The translations under genes and the position numbers were made by a program. Positions 1-7,201 of a stretch of 17,592 bases of DNA are shown in pieces. The stretch is from CAYLZO01 sp964387775 (lineage in GTDB: Bacteria; Chloroflexota; Anaerolineae; JAAYZQ01). Under the pieces are notes generated by a model. It made no database searches. It saw nothing but the letters and a program-made list of their open reading frames with translations, and was not told the DNA's origin. Every line of letters starts with the position of its first letter. The first letter of the stretch is position 1. The stretch spans positions 1 through 17,592 of the forward strand of contig CAYLZO010000099.1 in assembly GCA_964387775.1 (NCBI GenBank), given 5' to 3'.

Positions 1-1668
1 CAGCTCCTCGATCTCGCCCACCAGCACGACGGGCCGCGCCAGCTCGGGCAGGCGCTCGGCCTGCTGCCGCAGCGCCTCGCCGTCGCGGCGGTCGCGGGCC
101 AGCGCCCAGGTGCCGCCCTCGGGGGCGCGGCGCAGCAGCTCCCAGGTGAGCAGGCCACTGCCGGCGTTGAGGTCGAGCGCGACGTGGTGGCGCTGCACCC
201 CGGCCGCGTCGAGCACCCGGTCGCGCTGACGGCCCAGCCGCTCGCCGGCGTTGCTCACTGTGCGCTGGAGCCAGCGGTCGTGGTCCCGGTCGCCGGGGGC
301 GAAGGTCAGGATTTCGGGCGTGCTCTCGACCATGGCTGCCAGTTGCGCCTCGCGGCGGCGGGCCACCTGCTGGCGGATGGTCCGCTCGTAGCCCTGGTCG
401 CCGGGGTCGTAAAAGGTCCGGCCCTGGAGCGCGGCCGGCAGGTATTGCTGGGCCACCCAATGGTCGCGGTAGGCGTGGGGATAGAGGTAGCCCTGGCCGT
501 GGCCGAATCCCTCCTTGTCGCGGCTGCCGTCCTTGAGGTGGCGGGGCACGTCGGCCTCTTGCTCCCGCTCCACGGCCGACAGTGCGTCGAAAAAGGCCAG
601 GGTCGAGTTGGACTTGGGCGCCGTCGCCAGGTAGAGCGTCGCCTCGGCCAGGTGGAAGCGGCCCTCGGGCAGGCCGACGCGGTCGAAGGCTTCGGCGCAG
701 GCGGTGACGACGGCCACGGCGTTCGGATCGGCCAGGCCCACGTCCTCGCCGGCGAAAATGAGCATCCGGCGAAAGAGAAAGCGGGGGTCCTCGCCGGCGT
801 AGACCATCTTGGCCAGCCAGTAGAGGGCGGCGTCGGGGTCGGAGCCGCGCAACGACTTGATAAAGGCGCTGATGGTATCGTAGTGATAGTCGCCGTCCTT
901 GTCGTAGAGCACGGCCCGGCGCTGGATGCTCTCCTCGGCGACGGCCACGTCGATGAGGATGCGGCCCTTGGCCGGACCCTCCTCGTCCGGCGGGGTGGTC
1001 TCGACGGCCAGCTCCAGGGCGTTGAGCACGCCCCGGGCGTCGCCGTTGGCCACGTCGACCAGGTGGGCCAGGGCGTCGTCGTGCAGCTCGACCTCCAGCT
1101 GGCCGTAGCCGCGCTCGGGGTCGGCCAGGGCGCGGCGGGCGATGGCGTACAGGTCTTGCTCCGTGAGCGCGCGGAACTGGAAGATGCGGCTGCGGCTGAC
1201 CAGGGGCCGGTTGACGCTAAAGTAGGGATTCTCGGTGGTGGCGCCGATGAGGATGACCGTGCCGTTCTCGACCCAGGGCAACAGGGCGTCCTGCTGGGCC
1301 TTGTTCCAGCGGTGGACCTCGTCGACGAAAAGGATGGTGCGGCGGTTGTGGAGGGCGCGGCGCTCCTGGGCTTCTTTGGTGACGCGGCGCACGTCGGCCA
1401 CGCCGGCCAGCACGGCGTTGAGCGTCTCGAAATGGCTCTCGGTGGTGTTGGCGATGACGGCCGCCAGGGTCGTCTTGCCCGTGCCCGGCGGCCCGTAAAA
1501 GATGACCGACGAGAGCTGGTCGGCCTGAATGGCGCGGCGCAGCAGCCGCCCCGGCCCGACGATGTGCGCCTGGCCGACGAACTCGTCCAGGGTGCGGGGC
1601 CGCATGCGGGCGGCCAGCGGCGCTTCGCGCTCGATTTGGTCCTGGCGGGCGTGCTCGAATAGGTCCAT
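1..1668 (-). CDS. rarA: RarA/MgsA-type AAA+ ATPase fused to a methyltransferase-like domain (3' end off the window)
   Basis: Replication-associated recombination protein A family: a clamp-loader-like AAA+ ATPase that acts at stalled forks and ssDNA-dsDNA junctions. The protein starts MDLFEHARQ at the ATG at 1668. The frame is open for 556 codons to the window edge with no stop. Seen: Walker A GPPGTGKT (59-66), Walker B LFVDEVHRWNKAQQD (D116, E117), sensor-1 GATTENP (142-148), an SRSR arginine-finger region (158-161), and the typical family C-terminus with YLPAALQGRTFYDPGDQGYE near 409-428. Ordinary RarA (E. coli, about 447 residues) ends about here. This protein continues with a new domain whose LDLNAGSG (498-505) resembles the SAM-binding motif I of Rossmann methyltransferases. 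No Shine-Dalgarno lies before the ATG, and the -10 element is 6 bases upstream, so a leaderless message is likely. The ATPase assignment is very secure; the second domain's activity is inference because it is truncated. Confidence 0.93.
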   Translation of the reverse strand, partial: MDLFEHARQDQIEREAPLAARMRPRTLDEFVGQAHIVGPGRLLRRAIQADQLSSVIFYGPPGTGKTTLAAVIANTTESHFETLNAVLAGVADVRRVTKEAQERRALHNRRTILFVDEVHRWNKAQQDALLPWVENGTVILIGATTENPYFSVNRPLVSRSRIFQFRALTEQDLYAIARRALADPERGYGQLEVELHDDALAHLVDVANGDARGVLNALELAVETTPPDEEGPAKGRILIDVAVAEESIQRRAVLYDKDGDYHYDTISAFIKSLRGSDPDAALYWLAKMVYAGEDPRFLFRRMLIFAGEDVGLADPNAVAVVTACAEAFDRVGLPEGRFHLAEATLYLATAPKSNSTLAFFDALSAVEREQEADVPRHLKDGSRDKEGFGHGQGYLYPHAYRDHWVAQQYLPAALQGRTFYDPGDQGYERTIRQQVARRREAQLAAMVESTPEILTFAPGDRDHDRWLQRTVSNAGERLGRQRDRVLDAAGVQRHHVALDLNAGSGLLTWELLRRAPEGGTWALARDRRDGEALRQQAERLPELARPVVLVGEIEEL

Positions 1669-1674
1669 GGCCGA

Positions 1675-1703
1675 ATTGTAGCGGAAGATGGGGATTCGGT
1701 CAA
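1675..1703 (-). promoter_or_regulatory. Sigma70-type promoter of the rarA fusion gene, probably leaderless
   Basis: Read on the minus strand: -35 TTGACC (1703-1698), a 17-base spacer, then -10 TACAAT (1680-1675). Six bases separate the -10 from the ATG at 1668, so the predicted +1 falls on or next to the A of the start codon. Inferred from consensus match and spacing only. Confidence 0.6.
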
Positions 1704-1748
1704 CCTGGGGCCGCTCAAGCACGGGTTCTGCACATCTCACCCTGCCAT

Positions 1749-1777
1749 TTGCCAAGCGCACGATTTTCCCCTAAGAT
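1749..1777 (+). promoter_or_regulatory. Sigma70-type promoter of the glucan phosphorylase gene
   Basis: -35 TTGCCA (1749-1754), 17-base spacer, -10 TAAGAT (1772-1777), predicted start near 1784. This leaves a leader of about 33 bases that carries a strong GGAGGG ribosome binding site at 1804-1809, ahead of the ATG at 1817. It is divergent from the rarA promoter in the same 148-base gap. Confidence 0.5.
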
Positions 1778-1816
1778 AGGGCCGGTTTCAAAATCGACGA
1801 CGAGGAGGGCAGACCG

Positions 1817-3940
1817 ATGAAGAACGCCGTTCCCATTCCCGAGCGCATCGCCCGGCTGGGCGACTTGGCCGACAACTTGTGGTGGAGCTGGCAACCTCCG
1901 GCCCGCAACCTCTTCAAGGCCATCAGCTACCCCCTGTGGAAGAGCACGCGCCACAACCCCCTGCGGATGCTGCAACAGGTGGCGCCGGAGCGCTTGCAGG
2001 CGCTGGCCCGCGACGCCGGCTTTTTGACCCAGTATGACGCCGTGGTCCGCGCCTTTGACACCGAGTTGAGCAATGGCCACCTCTGGTTCCCGACCGAACA
2101 CTCCGAGTTGAGCCAGCCGGTAGCCTACTTTTCCGCCGAATTCGGCCTCCACGGCTCCCTGCCCATCTATTCGGGCGGGCTCGGCGTCCTGTCGGGCGAC
2201 CATTGCAAAGAGATCAGCGACCTGGGCGTGCCCTTCGTCGGCGTGGGTTTTATCTATCCCCAGGGCTATTTCCGCCAGGTGATCCCGCCCGATGGCTGGC
2301 AGCAGGCGGTCTATGACATGCTGGACTTTGAACGAGTGCCCATCTATCCGGTCCTCGATCTTTACGGCAACCGGCTAATGGTCCAGGTGCGGCTCCGGGG
2401 CGTGCCCATCCACGTGCAGATCTGGAACCTGCGCGCCGGGCGGGTAAACCTCTACCTGATGGACACCAACGTGCCGCAGAACGCCCCGTGGGACCGGGAC
2501 CTCTCGGCCCGGCTCTACGGCGGCGATCAGGAGACCCGTATCCGCCAGGAGATGGTGTTGGGCCTGGGCGGCGTGCGGGTGCTGCGCGCCCTGGGCATCG
2601 AGCCCAGCGCCTGGCACCTGAACGAGGGCCACTCGGCCTTTCTGGTCCTGGAGCGCCTGCGCGAACGGACCCAATCTGGCCAGCCCTTCCACGAGGCGGT
2701 GGAGACGGTGCGGGGCTCGACGGTCTTTACCACCCACACCCCCGTGCCGGCCGGACACGACGCCTTTCCCTACCACCTGATGGAAGAATACTTTGGCCGC
2801 TTCTGGCAAGAGATGGGCACCAGCCGCCAGGAATTTATGGCCCTGGGCGAATACGCGGGGCGTTTCAACATGACCGTTCTGGCCCTGCGGCTGTCGGGCC
2901 GGCAGAACGGCGTCAGCCAGCTCCACGGCGAGGTGTCGCGGCGGATGTGGCAGCCCGTCTGGCCCGACCGGCCGGTGGAGGAGGTGCCTATCCGCGCCAT
3001 CACCAACGGCGTCCACGTGCCGAGCTGGATCTCGACGACGCTCAAGGACCTTTTTGCCGTCTATCTGGCCGAGGATTGGGTCGAGCGGCACGACGATCCG
3101 GCGCTCTGGGAACAGGTCTATGACATTCCCGACGACGTGCTGTGGCGGGCCCACCAGCAGCTCAAGGCCAAACTGCTGGCCTTTGTGGACGAGCGCACCC
3201 GCCAGCGCTGGCGCGGCGGCCAGATGGCGGCCAGCCAGGTAATGGCCTCGGGCGCGCTCCTCGATCCCGAGGCGCTGACCCTGGGCTTTGCCCGCCGCTT
3301 TGCCACCTACAAGCGGGCGACCCTCATCTTTCGCGACGCGCGGCGCCTGAAGCGCATCCTCCACGCCGAGCACCGCCCGGTGCAGATCGTCTTTGCCGGC
3401 AAGGCCCACCCGGCCGACGGCGGCGGCAAGGAGTTTATCCAGCAGGTCTACCAGTACGCCCAGGACCCCGAGTTCGGCGGGCGCGTCGCCTTCCTGGAAG
3501 ATTACGACCTGCACATGGCTCGCTTCCTGGTGCAGGGCGTGGACGTCTGGCTGAACAATCCCCGCCGGCCCAACGAGGCCAGCGGCACCAGCGGCATGAA
3601 GGCGGCCATGAACGGCGTGCCCAACCTGAGCGTGCTCGACGGTTGGTGGCCGGAGGCCTACCACCCCTGGACCGAGGACCGGCCGGCCAACGGCTGGGCC
3701 TTTGGCGAGGTCCAGTACGACAATTGGGACACCCAGGACGAGGTGGACAGCCAGACGCTCTACCGCATTCTGGAGGAAGAGGTCGTGCCCCTCTACTACG
3801 ACCGGGATGCCACCGGCATCCCCCGGCACTGGGTGCAGGTCATGAAAGAATCGATCCGCACCAGCGCTGCGGCCTTTTCCATGCGGCGCATGATCAAAGA
3901 GTACGTGGAGCAGATGTACCTGCCCGCCATGCGCGCCTAG
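1817..3940 (+). CDS. glgP: Alpha-glucan (glycogen/maltodextrin) phosphorylase, GT35, short bacterial/archaeal type
   Basis: Cytoplasmic PLP enzyme that releases glucose-1-phosphate from the non-reducing ends of glycogen or maltodextrin using inorganic phosphate. The 707 residues open with the DUF3417-type segment (LADNLWWSWQP, about 16-26). The family core follows: FSAEFGLHGSLPIYSGGLGVLSGDH, TTHTPVPAGHDAFP, NGVHVPSWIS, FARRFATYKRA and EASGTSGMKAAMNG, with K595 as the predicted Schiff-base lysine for PLP. This matches the alpha-glucan phosphorylase subfamily of Thermus, Thermotoga and archaea rather than the longer E. coli GlgP/MalP. It ends about 100 residues earlier than the roughly 820-residue homologues, with no sign of a frameshift, so it looks like a naturally short form. 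The ATG at 1817 is fixed by the ribosome binding site GAGGAGGG 7 bases upstream. No other glycogen gene is in the window, so regulation and substrate cannot be judged from context. Confidence 0.95.
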   Translation: MKNAVPIPERIARLGDLADNLWWSWQPPARNLFKAISYPLWKSTRHNPLRMLQQVAPERLQALARDAGFLTQYDAVVRAFDTELSNGHLWFPTEHSELSQPVAYFSAEFGLHGSLPIYSGGLGVLSGDHCKEISDLGVPFVGVGFIYPQGYFRQVIPPDGWQQAVYDMLDFERVPIYPVLDLYGNRLMVQVRLRGVPIHVQIWNLRAGRVNLYLMDTNVPQNAPWDRDLSARLYGGDQETRIRQEMVLGLGGVRVLRALGIEPSAWHLNEGHSAFLVLERLRERTQSGQPFHEAVETVRGSTVFTTHTPVPAGHDAFPYHLMEEYFGRFWQEMGTSRQEFMALGEYAGRFNMTVLALRLSGRQNGVSQLHGEVSRRMWQPVWPDRPVEEVPIRAITNGVHVPSWISTTLKDLFAVYLAEDWVERHDDPALWEQVYDIPDDVLWRAHQQLKAKLLAFVDERTRQRWRGGQMAASQVMASGALLDPEALTLGFARRFATYKRATLIFRDARRLKRILHAEHRPVQIVFAGKAHPADGGGKEFIQQVYQYAQDPEFGGRVAFLEDYDLHMARFLVQGVDVWLNNPRRPNEASGTSGMKAAMNGVPNLSVLDGWWPEAYHPWTEDRPANGWAFGEVQYDNWDTQDEVDSQTLYRILEEEVVPLYYDRDATGIPRHWVQVMKESIRTSAAAFSMRRMIKEYVEQMYLPAMRA

Positions 3941-3969
3941 TGATCGCTTTCTCGCCGCCCCCCCGCCAT

Positions 3970-3998
3970 TTGCCCATTTGCCCGATCCTTGGTACAAT
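3970..3998 (+). promoter_or_regulatory. Sigma70-type promoter of rnd, nearly leaderless
   Basis: -35 TTGCCC (3970-3975), 17-base spacer, -10 TACAAT (3993-3998). The expected +1 is near 4005, only about 3 bases before the ATG at 4008, and no Shine-Dalgarno is present. This argues for the 4008 start over an in-frame TTG at 3978, which would lie inside the promoter. Confidence 0.6.
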
Positions 3999-4007
3999 CG
4001 CCCCACT

Positions 4008-5180
4008 ATGACTGAACAAGACAAACTACCACCACCCATTTGGGTGGACAAGCCGGCCGGCTTTCGCGCCATGTTGAGCCATCTCAAAGGAGAACCGGCC
4101 CTGGCCCTGGATACCGAATCGAACAGCCTGTACGTCTACGAGGAGCAGGTCTGCCTGATCCAGATCTCGGTGGCGGGCACCGACTACCTCGTGGACTCGC
4201 TGGCCCTGAGCGATTTGTCGGGTCTTGGGCCGCTGCTGGCCGATCCGGCCATGCTCAAGGTGCTGCACGGCTCCGAGTACGACCTGATCGTCCTGGACCG
4301 GGACTATGGCTTTACCTTCAGGAACCTCTTTGACACGATGTGGGCCAGCCGCATTTTGGGCTGGCCCAAGAGCGGCCTCGCGTCGCTGCTTAGAGCGCAC
4401 TTTGGCGTGCGTCTGAACAAAAAGTACCAGCGGGCCAATTGGGGTCGCCGCCCGCTGCCCGAGGATCAACTCAACTACGCCCGCCTCGACACCCACTATT
4501 TGCTGCCCCTCTACCAGATCCAGGCGGCGGAGCTGGAGGCCACCGGGCGATGGCCGCAGGCCCGTCACCGGTTCCGAAAGCTGCTCAACACAAGCTGGGA
4601 GCCGAAGGAATTCGACCCCGAGGGCTTTTGGCAGATTTCAGGGGCCCGCGACCTGGACGACGCGGGCCGCGGCGTGTTGCGCGCCCTCTACCTCTTTCGG
4701 GAGGAGCAGGCCAAGGAGGAGAACCGCCCGCCGTTCAAGGTGCTCTCCAAGCGGGCGATGCTGGGGCTCAGCGAGCAGCGGCCGGACAGGTGGAAGGACC
4801 TGGAGCGGATCAAGGGCGTCTCCCGGCGCATCGCCGGCCGCTACGGCCGGGACCTGTTGGCCGCCATCCGCCGGGGACAGCGGCAGCCGCTCTCGTGGAA
4901 CGAGCGGCCGCGCTCCGACAACGGCCGCTCCCCGGGGGGCAATGGCCGGCCCTCGGCAGCGTTTCACGCCCGCTACGATGCCCTCCGCGCCTGGCGCAAC
5001 GCCACGGCCGAGGAGCGCGGCGTGGATCCCGACATCGTCCTGACCAACGAGATTCTCTGGGAGGTTGCCGAGCGCAACCCTCGCCAGCGCGCCGATCTGC
5101 AGCGTGGGAACTTGCTGGCCCCCTGGCAGTTGGAGGAATTTGGACAGGACTTGTTGCGGGTGGTGCGCAACCAGCGTTGA
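4008..5180 (+). CDS. rnd: Ribonuclease D (DEDDy 3'-5' exoribonuclease with HRDC domains)
   Basis: Trims 3' ends of tRNA precursors and other small structured RNAs. The 390-residue protein starts MTEQDKLPPP. Exonuclease domain (about 5-190): motif I LDTES gives D35 and E37, motif II HGSEYDL gives D92, and motif III YARLD gives Y157 and D161, completing the DEDDy set for two-metal catalysis. Around 205-290 is a first HRDC-like helical domain. After a charged, Gly/Ser/Arg-rich linker (about 295-315), the segment ending in the C-terminal RVVRNQR looks like a second HRDC, matching the domain order of E. coli RNase D (375 residues). The gene follows the phosphorylase at 67 bases but has its own promoter, so it is probably a separate transcript. 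All catalytic residues are present and nothing suggests decay. Confidence 0.93.
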   Translation: MTEQDKLPPPIWVDKPAGFRAMLSHLKGEPALALDTESNSLYVYEEQVCLIQISVAGTDYLVDSLALSDLSGLGPLLADPAMLKVLHGSEYDLIVLDRDYGFTFRNLFDTMWASRILGWPKSGLASLLRAHFGVRLNKKYQRANWGRRPLPEDQLNYARLDTHYLLPLYQIQAAELEATGRWPQARHRFRKLLNTSWEPKEFDPEGFWQISGARDLDDAGRGVLRALYLFREEQAKEENRPPFKVLSKRAMLGLSEQRPDRWKDLERIKGVSRRIAGRYGRDLLAAIRRGQRQPLSWNERPRSDNGRSPGGNGRPSAAFHARYDALRAWRNATAEERGVDPDIVLTNEILWEVAERNPRQRADLQRGNLLAPWQLEEFGQDLLRVVRNQR

Positions 5181-5202
5181 TGCCGGCGTTTTACGCCCAA
5201 CC

Positions 5203-5238
5203 AAAAACGGGGATGAGTCGCAAGGACTCGTCCCCGTT
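5203..5238 (-). terminator. Rho-independent terminator of the phosphoribosyltransferase gene, between convergent genes
   Basis: Arms 5206-5219 and 5225-5238 form a 14-base-pair stem with a single G-U type mismatch and a 5-base loop (GCAAG). On the minus strand the stem runs into TTTTT (5207-5203), the expected U-tract. On the plus strand no T-run follows, so it should act mainly on the minus-strand gene, though the hairpin may also stabilise the rnd 3' end. Confidence 0.8.
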
Positions 5239-5256
5239 CGTAATCGGGCCGAAAGC

Positions 5257-6189
5257 TCAGGGAGTGAACAGGTACATGATGGCAACCACGGCGCCCCCCC
5301 ACAGGATGAGGTCGAGTAGCAGCGGCAGGTCGGTGTAGACCAGCATCTCGGGCGAGCCCCCCTCGCCTCCGACGTGGATCAGGTACTGGTAGCGAAAGAG
5401 GCCATAGATGACAAAGGGGATGGTCAGCATCATGGCGTGATTGGGCGGCAGGTTCTCGGCCGAAAAGGTGTAGAGCGAATAGCTGATGATGGCCCCCGTT
5501 GTTACCAGGCGGCTCATCTCGTCCAGGAAGCTGATCGAGTACTCGTCGAGGATCTTGCGGTGGCTGTTGGCCCCGTCGGCCAGGAGGGAAAGCTCGTGGC
5601 GGCGCTTGCCGATGGCCAAAAAGAGGGCGAGAAAGATGGTGCAGACGTAGAGCCACGGGGAAAAGCGCTCCGCTTCGGCGACCACCACGCCTGAGGCCAC
5701 CCGCAGCACAAAGCCGGTGGCGACGACCATCACGTCGACGATGACCACGTGCTTGAGGACGAAAGAGTAGGCCAGGTTCAATCCAAAGTAGGTCAGCACA
5801 ATGGCCCCGAAATGGACGTCTACCCAGAAGGACAGGGGCAGGCAGACGGCCAGGATGCCCACGGCGCCCAGCACGGCGAACCAGGGCTTCAACTGGCCCG
5901 AAGGCAGGGCCCGATTGCGCTTCTTGGGGTGTTGTTTGTCCTTCTCCAGGTCGGCCAGGTCGTTGATGATATAGACCGTGCTGGAGATCATGCAAAAGAG
6001 GATGAAGGCCAGGATCGTCCGGCCCAACAACGTCCAGTTGGTCAGCTTCTGGTCAAAGACCAGGGCGGCGAATACAAAGGTGTTCTTGATCCACTGCTTG
6101 GGCCGCAGCGTCCTCAACAAGCCATAGACGTTTGTGAAAAGAAATTGCATGATGGTCACCTGTTGCACCGGATCCGTGCGCTGAGTCAC
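5257..6189 (-). CDS. UbiA-family polyprenyl-phosphate phosphoribosyltransferase (DPPR synthase-like, Rv3806c type)
   Basis: Integral membrane prenyltransferase of the UbiA superfamily. The Rv3806c branch transfers 5-phosphoribose from PRPP to decaprenyl phosphate, the first step toward decaprenyl-phosphoryl arabinose/ribose. The 310 residues are mostly hydrophobic with about eight or nine membrane segments. The metal/PRPP-binding motif NDxxDxxxD is intact (N76, D77, D80, D84) and is followed by HPKKRNRALPSG. The second loop carries AIGKRRHEL, like the GKRxxEL of the mycobacterial enzyme rather than the DxxxD of quinone-making UbiA proteins, which is why this branch is preferred. IPFVIYGLFRYQYL near the C-terminus also fits. 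The GTG at 6189 is chosen because a strong ribosome binding site precedes it; an ATG at 6150 is the alternative. The lipid acceptor's chain length cannot be read from sequence. Confidence 0.88.
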   Translation of the reverse strand: MTQRTDPVQQVTIMQFLFTNVYGLLRTLRPKQWIKNTFVFAALVFDQKLTNWTLLGRTILAFILFCMISSTVYIINDLADLEKDKQHPKKRNRALPSGQLKPWFAVLGAVGILAVCLPLSFWVDVHFGAIVLTYFGLNLAYSFVLKHVVIVDVMVVATGFVLRVASGVVVAEAERFSPWLYVCTIFLALFLAIGKRRHELSLLADGANSHRKILDEYSISFLDEMSRLVTTGAIISYSLYTFSAENLPPNHAMMLTIPFVIYGLFRYQYLIHVGGEGGSPEMLVYTDLPLLLDLILWGGAVVAIMYLFTP

Positions 6190-6191
6190 GT

Positions 6192-6203
6192 GCTTCCCTC
6201 CTC
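6192..6203 (-). promoter_or_regulatory. Ribosome binding site that sets the GTG start of the phosphoribosyltransferase
   Basis: On the minus strand, GAGGAGGGAAG lies just before the GTG at 6189. The in-frame ATG at 6150 has no comparable purine tract, so the GTG is the better start. Confidence 0.65.
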
Positions 6204-6292
6204 GCTCCCTTCAAGTCCGATGCCCGGCCCCTACTCCTCCCCTTTTGGCAAGTAAGGTGGAAAACCCAGCTCTGGCCCGGCATCGAGCCAAG

Positions 6293-6321
6293 ATGATACC
6301 CGATTCTGTCCCATCCGTCAA
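6293..6321 (-). promoter_or_regulatory. Sigma70-type promoter of the phosphoribosyltransferase gene
   Basis: Minus-strand -35 TTGACG (6321-6316), 17-base spacer, -10 TATCAT (6298-6293). The predicted start is near 6286, giving a leader of roughly 97 bases before the GTG. Its -35 lies 23 bases from the -35 of the opposing tlyA promoter. Confidence 0.6.
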
Positions 6322-6344
6322 CTTTGAGTCCGCCATCTGAGGGT

Positions 6345-6373
6345 TTGACTTTTCGCCCACTTGCAGGTATCCT
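6345..6373 (+). promoter_or_regulatory. Sigma70-type promoter of the tlyA-membrane protein operon, nearly leaderless
   Basis: -35 TTGACT (6345-6350), 17-base spacer, -10 TATCCT (6368-6373). Nine bases separate the -10 from the ATG at 6383, so the 5' leader would be only about 3 bases and there is no Shine-Dalgarno. It is the only promoter seen ahead of the five overlapping genes to 13591. Confidence 0.6.
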
Positions 6374-6382
6374 ATCCCCGTC

Positions 6383-7201
6383 ATGGCAAAGGTGCGCAAG
6401 GAGCGCTTGGACCAGATTCTGGTGGAGCGGGGCCTGGCCGAGAGTCAAGGGCAGGCCCAGCGCCTGATCCTGGCCGGCCGGGTCACCGTTGGCGACCGCC
6501 TCGTTGACAAGCCGGGCACGCCGGTGCCCGCTGCCGAGGCGGTGGCGGTGGCGGAGCCGATGCCCTACGCCAGCCGGGGCGGGTTCAAACTCGCGGCCGC
6601 GCTGGACGCCTTCGAACTTGACGTAACAGGGGATATTGCCGCCGACGTTGGGGCTTCGACCGGTGGGTTCACCGACTGCCTCCTCCAGCGGGGCGCGGCC
6701 AAGGTCTATGCCATCGACGTGGGATATGGCCAACTGGCCTGGAAGTTGCAGCAGGATCCCCGCGTGGTGGTCCTGGATCGGACCAACGCCCGCTACCTGG
6801 CCCGCCTGCCAGAGCTGGTGGACGTGGCGACCATTGACGTCTCCTTTATCTCGCTGCGGCTCATTTTGCCACCGGTGGCCGGCTGGCTGCGGCCCGGAGG
6901 TCACATCGTGGCCCTCGTCAAGCCCCAGTTCGAGGCCCGGCGGGACCAGGTGGACCGGGGCGGCGTGGTCCGCGAACCCGGGGTCCATCGAGCCGTGCTG
7001 GAGCGGGTCGTCGGCTGGGCCGAGGAGGAAGGCTTGGGTCTGATGGGTCTCGTCCGCTCGCCCATCACGGGGCCGGCGGGCAACGTCGAGTTCCTGGCCC
7101 ATTGGGTGCCAGAAGAGAATCTACCGGCAGATCGGCCCGAGCAGGTGCGGGACTGGATCGAAGCCTGTGTGGAGCAAGGGGAGGCGAGCGCCGATGCTTA
7201 A
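6383..7201 (+). CDS. tlyA: TlyA-family rRNA (cytidine-2'-O)-methyltransferase
   Basis: Uses S-adenosylmethionine to 2'-O-methylate cytidines in rRNA (23S C1920, and in some species 16S C1409), the modification linked to capreomycin susceptibility in mycobacteria. Older annotations call the family hemolysin A. The 272 residues have an S4 RNA-binding domain at 6-65 (RLDQILVERGLAESQGQAQRL), then a FtsJ-like Rossmann domain with SAM motif DVGASTGGFTDCLL near 92-105. The 2'-O-methyltransferase tetrad is complete: K69 (SRGGFK), D152 (TIDVSFISL), K180 (LVKPQFE) and E236 (GNVEF). The length is typical. Its stop lies inside the next gene (8-base overlap), so the two should be translated together. It is the first gene of the operon. 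Confidence 0.95.
   Translation: MAKVRKERLDQILVERGLAESQGQAQRLILAGRVTVGDRLVDKPGTPVPAAEAVAVAEPMPYASRGGFKLAAALDAFELDVTGDIAADVGASTGGFTDCLLQRGAAKVYAIDVGYGQLAWKLQQDPRVVVLDRTNARYLARLPELVDVATIDVSFISLRLILPPVAGWLRPGGHIVALVKPQFEARRDQVDRGGVVREPGVHRAVLERVVGWAEEEGLGLMGLVRSPITGPAGNVEFLAHWVPEENLPADRPEQVRDWIEACVEQGEASADA

Noticed and set aside
184..1662. Long open frame of 492 codons on the plus strand
   Set aside because: It is antisense to the rarA gene, whose minus-strand product carries a full set of AAA+ motifs. The open frame is a by-product of high GC, and its translation is low-complexity Gly/Val/Ala-rich.
2375..4087. Open frame of 570 codons on the minus strand
   Set aside because: It is opposite the phosphorylase gene, which has clear catalytic motifs, a ribosome binding site and a promoter. 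The antisense product matches nothing I recognise.
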